A stretch of DNA of 64,000 nt from Petrolisthes cinctipes (GCA_033782935.1 JAWQEG010000369.1:1741501-1805500), one strand, 5' to 3'. Counted from the stretch's first letter, positions 1 through 11,443 are shown. A program made the numbers and translations. The notes: a model not told the origin generated them from the letters alone.

Positions 1-419
1 ATGTGCATGCATCTTCAGTACCTGTTTATATCTCAAATTCAGGCCCTAAACACCCGAAAATTCGATATTTTGGGGTCTCAGAAGCGATCTGTACATGCCT
101 AATCAGTGTTAGAGTATTTTCAAAATTCAGGCCCAAAACATGCTGAAAATCGATATTTTTGGTGCCCAAAGTCAATATGTGCATGTATCCTCTGTACCCG
201 TTTATATCTCAAATTCAGGCTCAAAACACCCGAAAATTCAATATTTTGGGGTCCCAGAAGCAATCTGTACAGTGCTAGAATATTTTCAAAATATAGGCTA
301 AAAACATGCTAAAAATCGATCTTTTAGGTGCCAAAAAGTCGATATCTCAAATTCAGTCCCAAAACACCCGAAAATTCGATATTTAGGGGTCCCAGAAGCG
401 ATCTGTACATGCCTACTCC

Positions 420-1097
420 GTGTTAGAGTATTATCAAAATACATGCTCCAAACATACTGAAAATCGATCATTTAGGTGCCCAAAAGTCGATATGTGCATG
501 CATCTTCAGTACCCGTTTATATCTCAAATTCAGGCTCAAAACACCCGAAAATTCAATATTTTGGGGTCCCAGAAGCAATCTGTACATGCCTACTCAGTGT
601 TAGAGTATTTTCAAAATACAGGCCCAAAACATGCTGAAAATCGATCTTTTGGGTGCCCAAAAGTCGATATGTGCATGCATCTTCTGTACCCGTTTATATC
701 TCAAATTCTGGCCCTAAACACCCGAAAATTCGATATTTTGGGGTCCCAGAAGCGATCTGTACATGCCTACTCCGTGTTAGAGTATTTTCAAAATTCAGGC
801 CCAAAACATGCTGAAAATCGATATTTTTGGTGCCCAAAGTCAATATGTGCATGTATCTTCTGTACCCGTTTATATCTCAAATTCAGGCTCAAAACACCCG
901 AAAATTCAATATTTTGGGGTCCCAGAAGCAATCTGTACATGCCTACTCAGTGCTAGAATATTTTCAAAATATAGGCTAAAAATATGCTAAAAATCGATCT
1001 TTTAGGTGCCAAAAAGTCAATATCTCAAATTCAGTCCCAAAACACCCGAAAATTCGATATTTAGGGGTCCCAGAAGCGATCTGTACATGCCTACTCC
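420..1097 (+). repeat. 678-bp tetramer HOR unit, copy 1
   Basis: This unit has one extra 177-bp A-type monomer (A-A-B-C; 177+177+176+148). Because two 177-bp monomers follow each other, an open frame of 178 codons runs through it; this is a by-product of monomer length. Confidence 0.85.
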
Positions 1098-2099
1098 GTG
1101 TTAGAGTATTTTCAAAATACATGCTCAAAACATACTGAAAATCTATCTTTTAGGTGCACAAAAGTCGATATGTGCATGCATCTTCAGTACCCGTTTATAT
1201 CTCAAATTCAGGCTCAAAACACCCGAAAATTCAATATTTTGGGGTCCCAGAAGCAATCTGTACATGCCTACTCAGTGTTAGACTATTTTCAAAATACAGG
1301 CCCAAAACATGCTGAAAATCGATATTTTAGATGCCCAAAGTCAATATGTGCATGTATCTTCTGTACCCGTTTATATCTCAAATTCAGGCTCAAAACACCC
1401 GAAAATTCAATATTTTGGGGTCCCAGAAGCAATCTGTACATGCCTACACAGTGCTAGAATATTTTCAAAATATATGCTAAAAACATGCTAAAAATCGACA
1501 CTTTAGGTGCCAAAAAAACTATATCTCAAATTCAGTCCCAAAACACCCGAAAATTCGATATTTAGAGGTCCCAGAAGGTATCTGTATATGCCTACTCCTT
1601 GTTAGAGTATTTTCAAAATACAGGCCAAAAACATACTGAAAATCGATCTTTTAGGTGCCCATAAGTCGATATGTGCATGCATCTTCTGTACCCGTTTATA
1701 TCTCAAATTCTGGCCCTAAACACCCGAAAATTCTATATTTTGGGGTCCCAGAAGCGATCTGTACATGCCTACTCCGTGTTAGAGTATTTTCAAAATTCAG
1801 GCCCAAAACATGCTGAAAATCGATATTTTTGGTGCCCAAAGTCAATATGTGCATGTATCTTCTGTACCCGTTTATATCTCAAATTCAGGCTCAAAACACC
1901 CGAAAATTCAATATTTTGGGGTCCCAGAAGCAATCTGTACATGCCTACTCAGTGCTAGAATATTTTCAAAATATAGGCTAAAAACATGCTAAAAATCGAT
2001 CTTTTAGGTGCCAAAAAGTCGATATCTCAAATTCAGTCCCAAAACACCCGAAAGTTCGATATTTAGGGGTCCCAGAAGCGATCTGTACATGCCTACTCC

Positions 2100-2590
2100 G
2101 TGTTAGAGTATTTTCAAAATACATGCTCAAAACATACTGAAAATCGATCTTTTAGGTGCCCAAAAGTCGATATGTGCATGCATCTTCAGTACCTGTTTAT
2201 ATCTCAAATTCAGGCCCTAAACACCCGAAAATTCGATATTTTGGGGTCCCAGAAGCGATCTGTACATGCCTACTCAGTGTTAGAGTATTTTCAAAATTCA
2301 GGCCCAAAACATGCTGAAAATCGATATTTTTGGTGCCCAAAGTCAATATGTGCATGTATCCTCTGTACCCGTTTATATCTCAAATTCAGGCTCAAAACAC
2401 CCGAAAATTCAATATTTTGGGGTCCCAGAAGCAATCTGTACAGTGCTAGAATATTTTCAAAATATAGGCTAAAAACATGCTAAAAATCGATCTTTTAGGT
2501 GCCAAAAAGTCGATATCTCAAATTCAGTCCCAAAACACCCGAAAATTCGATATTTAGGGGTCCCAGAAGCGATCTGTACATGCCTACTCC
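2100..2590 (+). repeat. 491-bp trimer HOR with 10-bp deletion
   Basis: A-B-C trimer in which the B/C junction reads CTGTACAGTGCTAG instead of CTGTACATGCCTACTCAGTG; ATGCCTACTC is missing. The same deletion recurs at many units in both arms (for example near 14105, 18840 and 20336), so this is an inherited HOR haplotype rather than repeated loss. Confidence 0.85.
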
Positions 2591-3268
2591 GTGTTAGAGT
2601 ATTTTCAAAATACATGCTCAAAACATACTGAAAATCGATCTTTTAGGTGCCCAAAAGTCGATATGTGCATGCATCTTCAGTACCCGTTTATATCTCAAAT
2701 TCAGGCTCAAAACACCCGAAAATTCAATATTTTGGGGTCCCAGAAGCAATCTGTACATGCCTACTCAGTGTTAGAGTATTTTCAAAATACAGGCCCACAA
2801 CATGCTGAAAATCGATCTTTTAGGTGCCCAAAAGTCGATATGAGCATGCATCTTCTGTACCCGTTTATATCTCAAATTCAGGCCCTAAACACCCGAAAAT
2901 TCGATATTTTGGGGTCCCAGAAGCGATCTGTACATGCCTACTCCGTGTTAGAGTATTTTCAAAATTCAGGCCCAAAACATGCTGAAAATCGATATTTTTG
3001 GTGCCCAAAGTCAATATGTGCATGTATCTTCTGTACCCGTTTATATCTCAAATTCAGGCTCAAAACACCCGAAAATTCAATATTTTGGGGTCCCAGATGC
3101 AATCTGTACATGCCTACTCAGTGCTAGAATATTTTCAAAATATAGGCTAAAAACATGCTAAAAATCGATCTTTTAGGTGCCAAAAAGTCAATATCTCAAA
3201 TTCAGTCCCAAAACACCCGAAAATTCGATATTTAGGGGTCCCAGAAGCGATCTGTACATGCCTACTCC
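2591..3268 (+). repeat. 678-bp tetramer HOR unit, copy 2
   Basis: Same A-A-B-C structure as the unit at 420, 2,171 bp further on. It has its own changes, such as CCCACAACATGC near 2794 and GATATGAGCATGC near 2839. Confidence 0.85.
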
Positions 3269-4270
3269 GTGTTAGAGTATTTTCAAAATACATGCTCAAA
3301 ACATACTGAAAATCGATCTTTTAGGTGCACAAAAGTCGATATGTGCATGCATCTTCAGTACCCGTTTATATCTCAAATTCAGGCTCAAAACACCCGAAAA
3401 TTCAATATTTTGGGGTCCCAGAAGCAATCTGTACATGCCTACTCAGTGTTAGACTATTTTCAAAATACAGGCCCAAAACATGCTGAAAATCGATATTTTA
3501 GATGCCCAAAGTCAATATGTGCATGTATCTTCTGTACCCGTTTATATCTCAAATTCAGGCTCAAAACACCCGAAAATTCAATATTTTGGGGTCCCAGCAG
3601 CAATCTGTACATGCCTACACAGTGCTAGAATATTTTCAAAATATAGGCTAAAAACATGCTAAAAATCGACATTTTAGGTGCCAAAAAATCGATATCTCAA
3701 ATTCAGTCCCAAAACACCCGAAAATTCGATATTTAGAGGTCCCAGAAGGTATCTGTACATGCCTACTCCGTGTTAGAGTATTTTCAAAATACAGGCCAAA
3801 AACATACTGAAAATCGATCTTTTAGGTGCCCAAAAGTCGATATGTGCATGCATCTTCTGTACCCGTTTATATCTCAAATTCTGGCCCTAAACACCCGAAA
3901 ATTCGATATTTTGGGGTCCCAGAAGCGATCTGTACATGCCTACTCCGTGTTAGAGTATTTTCAAAATTCAGGCCCAAAACATGCTAAAAATCGATATTTT
4001 TGGTGCCCAAAGTCAATATGTACATGTATCTTCTGTACCCGTTTATATCTCAAATTCAGGCTCAAAACACCCGAAAATTCAATATTTTGGGGTCCCAGAA
4101 GCAATCTGTACATGCCTACTCAGTGCTAGAATATTTTCAAAATATAGGCTAAAAACATGCTAAAAATCGATCTTTTAGGTGCCAAAAAGTCGATATCTCA
4201 AATTTAGTCCCAAAACACCCGAAAATTCGATATTTAGGGGTCCCAGAAGCGATCTGTACATGCCTACTCC
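3269..4270 (+). repeat. 1,002-bp double unit of two alternating HOR haplotypes
   Basis: Unit 3269-3769 is haplotype 1 (A with ATGCTCAAAACATACT and TTCAATATT; C with CGACATTTTAGG and CAGAAGGTATCTG). Unit 3770-4270 is haplotype 2 (A with CAGGCCAAAAACATACT and CTGGCCCTAAACACCC; B with ATTTTTGGTGCCC; C with CGATCTTTTAGG and CAGAAGCGATCTG). The same alternation recurs at 15719-16720 and in the reverse arm, so the next period above 501 bp is about 1,002 bp. Confidence 0.75.
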
Positions 4271-4447
4271 GTGTTAGAGTATTTTCAAAATACATGCTCA
4301 AAACATACTAAAAATCGATCTTTTAGGTGCACAAAAGTCGATATGTGCATGCATCTTCAGTACCCGTTTATATCTCAAATTCAGGCTCAAAACACCCGAA
4401 AATTCAATATTTTGGGGTCCCAGAAGCAATCTGTACATGCCTACTCA
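4271..4447 (+). repeat. Monomer class A (177 bp)
   Basis: Full-length monomer starting GTGTTAGAG. Diagnostic for the class are ACATGCTCAAAACATACT or ACAGGCCAAAAACATACT early on, and CAAAAGTCGATATGTGCATG in the middle. It contains the 15-bp dyad GTATTTTCAAAATAC (4279-4293) and TGCATGCA (4346-4353). At 177 bp it is 59 codons long, which explains why long open frames run through consecutive A-type monomers. Confidence 0.88.
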
Positions 4448-4623
4448 GTGTTAGAGTATTTTCAAAATACAGGCCCAAAACATGCTGAAAATCAATATTT
4501 TAGATGCCCAAAGTCAATATGTGCATGTATCTTCTGTACCCGTTTATATCTCAAATTCAGGCTCAAAACACCCGAAAATTCAATATTTTGGGGTCCCAGA
4601 AGCAATCTGTACATGCCTACACA
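4448..4623 (+). repeat. Monomer class B (176 bp)
   Basis: One base shorter than class A because CCCAAAAGTCGAT is CCCAAAGTCAAT here. Diagnostic features are GGCCCAAAACATGCTGAAAA, then GTCAATATGTGCATGTATC. Two subclasses exist across the window: one with ATTTTAGATGCCC, as here, and one with ATTTTTGGTGCCC. The missing base shifts frame relative to A and ends most repeat-spanning open frames. Confidence 0.87.
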
Positions 4624-4771
4624 GTGCTAGAATATTTTCAAAATATAGGCTAAAAACATGCTAAAAATCGACATTTTAGGTGCCAAAAAGTCGATATCTC
4701 AAATTCAGTCCCAAAACACCCGAAAATTCGATATTTAGGGGTCCCAGAAGCGATCTGTACATGCCTACTCC
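4624..4771 (+). repeat. Monomer class C (148 bp, internal deletion)
   Basis: It starts GTGCTAGAATATTTTC and carries ATAGGCTAAAAACATGCTAA. Compared with class A it lacks 29 bp between GTCGAT and ATCTCAAATTC (junction near 4695). The removed block in A runs from ATGTGCATG to CCCGTTTAT. ATAT occurs at both edges of the deleted block, which suggests a short direct-repeat deletion. Every complete HOR unit inspected ends with a C-type monomer, so the deletion predates spread of the HOR. Confidence 0.88.
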
Positions 4772-5272
4772 GTGTTAGAGTATTTTCAAAATACATGCTC
4801 AAAACATACTGAAAATCTATCTTTTAGGTGCACAAAAGTCGATATGTGCATGCATCTTCAGTACCCGTTTATATCTCAAATTCAGGCTCAAAACACCCGA
4901 AAATTCAATATTTTGGGGTCCCAGAAGCAATCTGTACATGCCTACTCAGTGTTAGACTATTTTCAAAATACAGGCCCAAAACATGCTGAAAATCGATATT
5001 TTAGATGCCCAAAGTCAATATGTGCATGTATCTTCTGTACCCGTTTATATCTCAAATTCAGGCTCAAAACACCCGAAAATTCAATATTTTGGGGTCCCAG
5101 AAGCAATCTGTACATGCATACACAGTGCTAGAATATTTTCAAAATATAGGCTAAAAACATGCTAAAAATCGACACTTTAGGTGCCAAAAAAACTATATCT
5201 CAAATTCAGTCCCAAAACACCCGAAAATTCGATATTTAGAGGTCCCAGAAGGTATCTGTACATGCCTACTCC

Positions 5273-6274
5273 TTGTTAGAGTATTTTCAAAATACATGCT
5301 CAAAACATACTAAAAATCGATCTTTTAGGTGCACAAAAGTCGATATGTGCATGCATCTTCAGTACACGTTTATATCTCAAATTCAGGCTCAAAACACCCG
5401 AAAATTCAATATTTTGGGGTCCCAGAAGCAATCTGTACATGCCTACTCAGTGTTAGAGTATTTTCAAAATACAGGCCCAAAACATGCTGAAAATCAATAT
5501 TTTAGATGCCCAAAGTCAATATGTGCATGTATCTTCTGTACCCGTTTATATCTCAAATTCAGGCTCAAAACACCCGAAAATTCAATATTTTGGGGTCCCA
5601 GAAGCAATCTGTACATGCCTACACAGTGCTAGAATATTTTCAAAATATAGGCTAAAAACATGCTAAAAATCGACATTTTAGGTGCCAAAAAGTCGATATC
5701 TCAAATTCAGTCCCAAAACACCCGAAAATTCGATATTTAGGGGTCCCAGAAGCGATCTGTACATGCCTACTCCGTGTTAGAGTATTTTCAAAATACATGC
5801 TCAAAACATACTGAAAATCTATCTTTTAGGTGCACAAAAGTCGATATGTGCATGCATCTTCAGTACCCGTTTATATCTCAAATTCAGGCTCAAAACACCC
5901 GAAAATTCAATATTTTGGGGTCCCAGAAGCAATCTGTACATGCCTACTCAGTGTTAGACTATTTTCAAAATACAGGCCCAAAACATGCTGAAAATCGATA
6001 TTTTAGATGCCCAAAGTCAATATGTGCATGTATCTTCTGTACCCGTTTATATCTCAAATTCAGGCTCAAAACACCCGAAAATTCAATATTTTGGGGTCCC
6101 AGAAGCAATCTGTACATGCATACACAGTGCTAGAATATTTTCAAAATATAGGCTAAAAACATGCTAAAAATCGACACTTTAGGTGCCAAAAAAACTATAT
6201 CTCAAATTCAGTCCCAAAACACCCGAAAATTCGATATTTAGAGGTCCCAGAAGGTATCTGTACATGCCTACTCC
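5273..6274 (+). repeat. 1,002-bp tandem duplication, copy 2
   Basis: Repeats the markers of 4271-5272. Differences seen are CTCCTTGTTAGAG at its start and CAGTACACG near 5363 where copy 1 has CAGTACCCG. Confidence 0.85.
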
Positions 6275-7633
6275 TTGTTAGAGTATTTTCAAAATACAGG
6301 CCAAAAACATACTGAAAATCGATCTTTTAGGTGCCCAAAAGTCGATATGTGCATGCATCTTCTGTACCCGTTTATATCTCAAATTCAGGCTCAAAACGCC
6401 CGAAAATTCAATATTTTGGGGTCCCAGAAGCAATCTGTACATGCCTACTCAGTGTTAAAGTATTTTCAAAATACAATCCCAAAACATGCTAAAATCGATA
6501 TTTTAGATGCCCAAAGTCAATATGTGCATGTATCTTCTGTACCCGTTTATATCTCAAATTCAGGCTCAAAACACCCGAAAATTCAATATTTTGGGGTCCC
6601 TGAAGCAATCTGTACATGCCTACACAGTGCTAGAATATTTTCAAAATATAGGCTAAAAACATGCTAAAAATCGACATTTTAGGTGCCAAAAAATCGATAT
6701 CTTAAATTCAGTCCCAAAACACCCGAAAATTCGATATTTAGAGGTCCCAGAAGGTATCTGTACATGCCTACTCCGTGTTAGAGTATTTTCAAAATACAGG
6801 CCAAAAACATACTGAAAATCGATCTTTTAGGTGCCCAAAAGTCGATATGTGCATGCATCTTCTGTACCCGTTTATATCTCAAATTCTGGCCCTAAACACC
6901 CGAAAATTCGATATTTTGGGGTCCCAGAAGCGATCTGTACATGCCTACTCCGTGTTAGAGTATTTTCAAAATTCAGGCCCAAAACATGCTGAAAATCGAT
7001 ATTTTTGGTGCCCAAAGTCAATATGTGCATGTATCTTCTGTACCCGTTTATATCTCAAATTCAGGCTCAAAACACCCGAAAATTCAATATTTTGGGGTCC
7101 CAGAAGCAATCTGTACATGCCTACTCAGTGCTAGAATATTTTCAAAATATAGGCTAAAAACATGCTAAAAATCGATCTTTTATGTGCCAAAAAGTCGATA
7201 TCTCAAATTCAGTCCCAAAACACCCAAAAATTCGATATTTAGGGGTCCCAGAAGCGATCTGTACATGCCTACTCCGTGTTAGAGTATTTTCAAAATACAT
7301 GCTCAAAACATACTGAAAATCGATCTTTTAGGTGCCCAAAAGTCGATATGTGCATGCATCTTCAGTACCTGTTTATATCTCAAATTCAGGCCCTAAACAC
7401 CCGAAAATTCGATATTTTGGGGTCCCAGAAGCGATCTGTACATGCCTACTCAGTGTTAGAGTATTTTCAAAATTCAGGCCCAAAACATGCTGAAAATCGA
7501 TATTTTTGGTGCCCAAAGTCAATATGTGCATGTATCCTCTGTACCCGTTTATATCTCAAATTCAGGCTCAAAACACCCGAAAATTCAATATTTTGGGGTC
7601 CCAGAAGCAATCTGTACAGTGCTAGAATATTTT

Positions 7634-7645
7634 AAAAAAAAAAAA
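7634..7645 (+). repeat. A12 homopolymer inside a C monomer
   Basis: Where other C monomers read TTTCAAAATATAGGCTAA, this one reads TTT, twelve A, then GCTAA. Ten mixed bases are replaced by twelve A, which explains the 493-bp rather than 491-bp unit. The corresponding site in the duplicated block (near 10630) is normal. Confidence 0.8.
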
Positions 7646-7768
7646 GCTAAAAACATGCTAAAAATCGATCTTTTAGGTGCCAAAAAGTCGATATCTCAAA
7701 TTCAGTCTCAAAACACCCGAAAATTCGATATTTAGGGGTCCCAGAAGCGATCTGTACATGCCTACTCC

Positions 7769-8446
7769 GTGTTAGAGTATTTTCAAAATACATGCTCAAA
7801 ACATACTGAAAATCGATCTTTTAGGTGCCCAAAAGTCGATATGTGCATGCATCTTCAGTACCCGTTTATATCTCAAATTCAGGCTCAAAACACCCGAAAA
7901 TTCAATATTTTGGGGTCCCAGAAGCAATCTGTACATGCCTACTCAGTGTTAGAGTATTTTCAAAATACAGGCCCAAAACATGCTGAAAATCGATCTTTTA
8001 GGTGCCCAAAAGTCGATATGTGCATGCATCTTCTGTACCCGTTTATATCTCAAATTCTGGCCCTAAACACCCGAAAATTCGATATTTTGGGGTCCCAGAA
8101 GCGATCTGTACATGCCTACTCCGTGTTAGAGTATTTTCAAAATTCAGGCCCAAAACATGCTGAAAATCGATATTTTTGGTGCCCAAAGTCAATATGTGCA
8201 TGTATCTTCTGTACCCGTTTATATCTCAAATTCAGGCTCAAAACACCCGAAAATTCAATATTTTGGGGTCCCAGAAGCAATCTGTACATGCCTACTCAGT
8301 GCTAGAATATTTTCAAAATATAGGCTAAAAACATGCTAAAAATCGATCTTTTAGGTGCCAAAAAGTCAATATCTCAAATTCAGTCCCAAAACACCCGAAA
8401 ATTCGATATTTAGGGGTCCCAGAAGCGATCTGTACATGCCTACTCC
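7769..8446 (+). repeat. 678-bp tetramer HOR unit, copy 3
   Basis: A-A-B-C tetramer inside the first copy of the ~3-kb six-unit duplication. Confidence 0.85.
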
Positions 8447-9949
8447 GTGTTAGAGTATTTTCAAAATACATGCTCAAAACATACTGAAAATCGATCTTTT
8501 AGGTGCACAAAAGTCGATATGTGCATGCATCTTCAGTACCCGTTTATATCCCAAATTCAGGCTCAAAACACCCGAAAATTCAATATTTTGGGGTCCCAGA
8601 AGCAATCTGTACATGCCTACTCAGTGTTAGAGTATTTTCAAAATACAGGCCCAAAACATGCTGAAAATCGATAATTTAGATGCCCAAAGTCAATATGTGC
8701 ATGTATCTTCTGTACCCGTTTATATCTCAAATTCAGGCTCAAAACACCCGAAAATTCAATATTTTGGGGTCCCAGAAGCAATCTGTACATGCCTACTCAG
8801 TGCTAGAATATTTTCAAAATATAGGCTAAAAACATGCTAAAAATCGATCTTTTAGGTGCCAAAAAGTCGATATCTCAAATTCAGTCCCAAAACACCCGAA
8901 AATTCGATATTTAGGGGTCCCAGAAGCGATCTGTACATGCCTACTCCGTGTTAGAGTATTTTCAAAATACATGCTCAAAACATACTGAAAATCGATCTTT
9001 TAGGTGCCCAAAAGTCGATATGTGCATGCATCTTCTGTACCCGTTTATATCTCAAATTCTGGCCCTAAACACCCGAAAATTCGATATTTTGGGGTCCCAG
9101 AAGCGATCTGTACATGCCTACTCCGTGTTAGAGTATTTTCAAAATTCAGGCCCAAAACATGCTAAAAATCTATATTTTTGGTGCCCAAAGTCAATATGTA
9201 CATGTATCTTCTGTACCCGTTTATATCTCAAATTCAGGCTCAAAACACCCGAAAATTCAATATTTTGGGGTCCCAGAAGCAATCTGTACATACCTACTCA
9301 GTGCTAGAATATTTTCAAAATATAGGCTAAAAACATGCTAAAAATCGATCTTTTAGGTGCCAAAAAGTCGATATCTCAAATTTAGTCCCAAAACACCCGA
9401 AAATTCGATATTTAGGGGTCCCAGAAGCGATCTGTACATGCCTACTCCGTGTTAGAGTATTTTCAAAATACATGCTCAAAACATACTGAAAATCGATCTT
9501 TTAGGTGCACAAAAGTCGATATGTGCATGCATCTTCAGTACCCGTTTATATCTCAAATTCAGGCTCAAAACACCCGAAAATTCAATATTTTGGGGTCCCA
9601 GAAGCAATCTGTACATGCCTACTCAGTGTTAGAGTATTTTCAAAATACAGGCCCAAAACATGCTGAAAATCAATATTTTAGATGCCCAAAGTCAATATGT
9701 GCATGTATCTTCTGTACCCGTTTATATCTCAAATTCAGGCTCAAAACACCCGAAAATTCAATATTTTGGGGTCCCAGAAGCAATCTGTACATGCCTACAC
9801 AGTGCTAGAATATTTTCAAAATATAGGCTAAAAACATGCTAAAAATCGACATTTTAGGTGCCAAAAAGCCGATATCTCATATTAATTCCCAAAACACCCG
9901 AAAATTCGATATTTAGGGGTCCCAGAAGCGATCTGTACATGCCTACTCC

Positions 9950-10274
9950 GTGTTAGAGTATTTTCAAAATACATGCTCAAAACATACTGAAAATCGATCT
10001 TTTAGGTGCACAAAAGTCGATATGTGCATGCATCTTCAGTACCCGTTTATATCTCAAATTCAGGCTCAAAACACCCGAAAATTCAATATTTTGGGGTCCC
10101 AGAAGCAATCTGTACATGCCTACTCAGTGCTAGAATATTTTCAAAATATAGGCTAAAAACATGCTAAAAATCGATCTTTTAGGTGCCAAAAAGTCGATAT
10201 CTCAAATTCAGTCCCAAAACACCCGAAAATTCGATATTTAGGGGTCCCAGAAGCGATCTGTACATGCCTACTCC
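9950..10274 (+). repeat. 325-bp dimer HOR unit (A-C)
   Basis: An A monomer (177 bp) is followed directly by a C monomer (148 bp) with B missing, as expected from out-of-register crossover between the B and C junctions, which share the GTG(T/C)TAGA start. Confidence 0.82.
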
Positions 10275-10765
10275 GTGTTAGAGTATTTTCAAAATACATG
10301 CTCAAAACATACTGAAAATCGATCTTTTAGGTGCCCAAAAGTCGATATGTGCATGCATCTTCAGTACCTGTTTATATCTCAAATTCAGGCCCTAAACACC
10401 CGAAAATTCGATATTTTGGGGTCCCAGAAGCGATCTGTACATGCCTACTCAGTGTTAGAGTATTTTCAAAATTCAGGCCCAAAACATGCTGAAAATCGAT
10501 ATTTTTGGTGCCCAAAGTCAATATGTGCATGTATCCTCTGTACCCGTTTATATCTCAAATTCAGGCTCAAAACACCCGAAAATTAAATATTTTGGGGTCC
10601 CAGAAGCAATCTGTACAGTGCTTGAATATTTTCAAAATATAGGCTAAAAACATGCTAAAAATCGATCTTTTAGGTGCCAAAAAGTCGATATCTCAAATTC
10701 AGTCTCAAAACACCCGAAAATTCGATATTTAGGGGTCCCAGAAGCGATCTGTACATGCCTACTCC

Positions 10766-11443
10766 GTGTTAGAGTATTTTCAAAATACATGCTCAAAACA
10801 TACTGAAAATCGATCTTTTAGGTGCCCAAAAGTCGATATGTGCATGCATCTTCAGTACCCGTTTATATCTCAAATTCAGGCTCAAAACACCCGAAAATTC
10901 AATATTTTGGGGTCCCAGAAGCAATCTGTACATGCCTACTCAGTGTTAGAGTATTTTCAAAATACAGGCCCAAAACATGCTGAAAATCGATCTTTTAGGT
11001 GCCCAAAAGTCGATATGTGCATGCATCTTCTGTACCCGTTTATATCTCAAATTCTGGCCCTAAACACCCGAAAATTCGATATTTTGGGGTCCCAGAAGCG
11101 ATCTGTACATGCCTACTCCGTGTTAGAGTATTTTCAAAATTCAGGCCCAAAACGTGCTGAAAATCGATATTTTTGGTGCCCAAAGTCAATATGTGCATGT
11201 ATCTTCTGTACCCGTTTATATCTCAAATTCAGGCTCAAAACACCCGAAAATTCAATATTTTGGGGTCCCAGAAGCAATCTGTACATGCCTACTCAGTGCT
11301 AGAATATTTTCAAAATATAGGCTAAAAACATGCTAAAAATCGATCTTTTAGGTGCCAAAAAGTCAATATCTCAAATTCAGTCCCAAAACACCCGAAAATT
11401 CGATATTTAGGGGTCCCAGAAGCGATCTGTACATGCCTACTCC
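10766..11443 (+). repeat. 678-bp tetramer HOR unit, copy 4
   Basis: A-A-B-C tetramer 2,997 bp after copy 3, inside the second copy of the ~3-kb block. It carries CAAAACGTGCTG near 11151, absent from copy 3. Confidence 0.85.

Larger units (their letters stand above)
4271..4771 (+). repeat. Exemplar 501-bp trimer HOR unit
   Basis: Used as the reference unit because it is complete and typical. It consists of three divergent monomers in fixed order, A (177 bp), B (176 bp) and C (148 bp), and the next unit starts again with A at 4772. Starts at 4772, 5273, 5774 and 6275 repeat at exactly 501 bp. Monomers of the same class in different units are far more alike than A, B and C are within a unit, which is the definition of an HOR. 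Confidence 0.93.
4271..5272 (+). repeat. 1,002-bp tandem duplication, copy 1 (two HOR units)
   Basis: Two 501-bp units with private markers: CATACTAAAAATCG in the first A, and in the second GAAAATCTATC, GTGTTAGACTATT, CATGCATACACAG and CAAAAAAACTATATC. All recur 1,002 bp downstream. Confidence 0.85.
7276..10274 (+). repeat. ~3-kb six-unit duplication, copy 1
   Basis: Unit lengths in order are 493, 678, 501, 501, 501 and 325 bp (2,999 bp). Markers shared with copy 2 include CGATAATTTAG (near 8670), AAAAATCTATATTTTTGG (near 9164), and CTCATATTAATTCCC (9876). Its first unit carries a 12-base A run absent from copy 2. Confidence 0.87.

Noticed and set aside
420..956. Repeat-spanning open frames of 60-178 codons as protein genes
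   Set aside because: They are identical by-products of the satellite in many copies, overlap each other in two frames and on both strands, start mainly at GTG or internal ATG, and end wherever a 176- or 148-bp monomer shifts frame. There is no recognisable domain, signal peptide or upstream promoter.
4381..4420. CENP-B box in CCCGAAAATTCGATATT
   Set aside because: It resembles the reversed box (CCCG...CGA) but the spacing is one base short, the conserved T is absent and CGAT replaces CGAA, so it does not fit the consensus.
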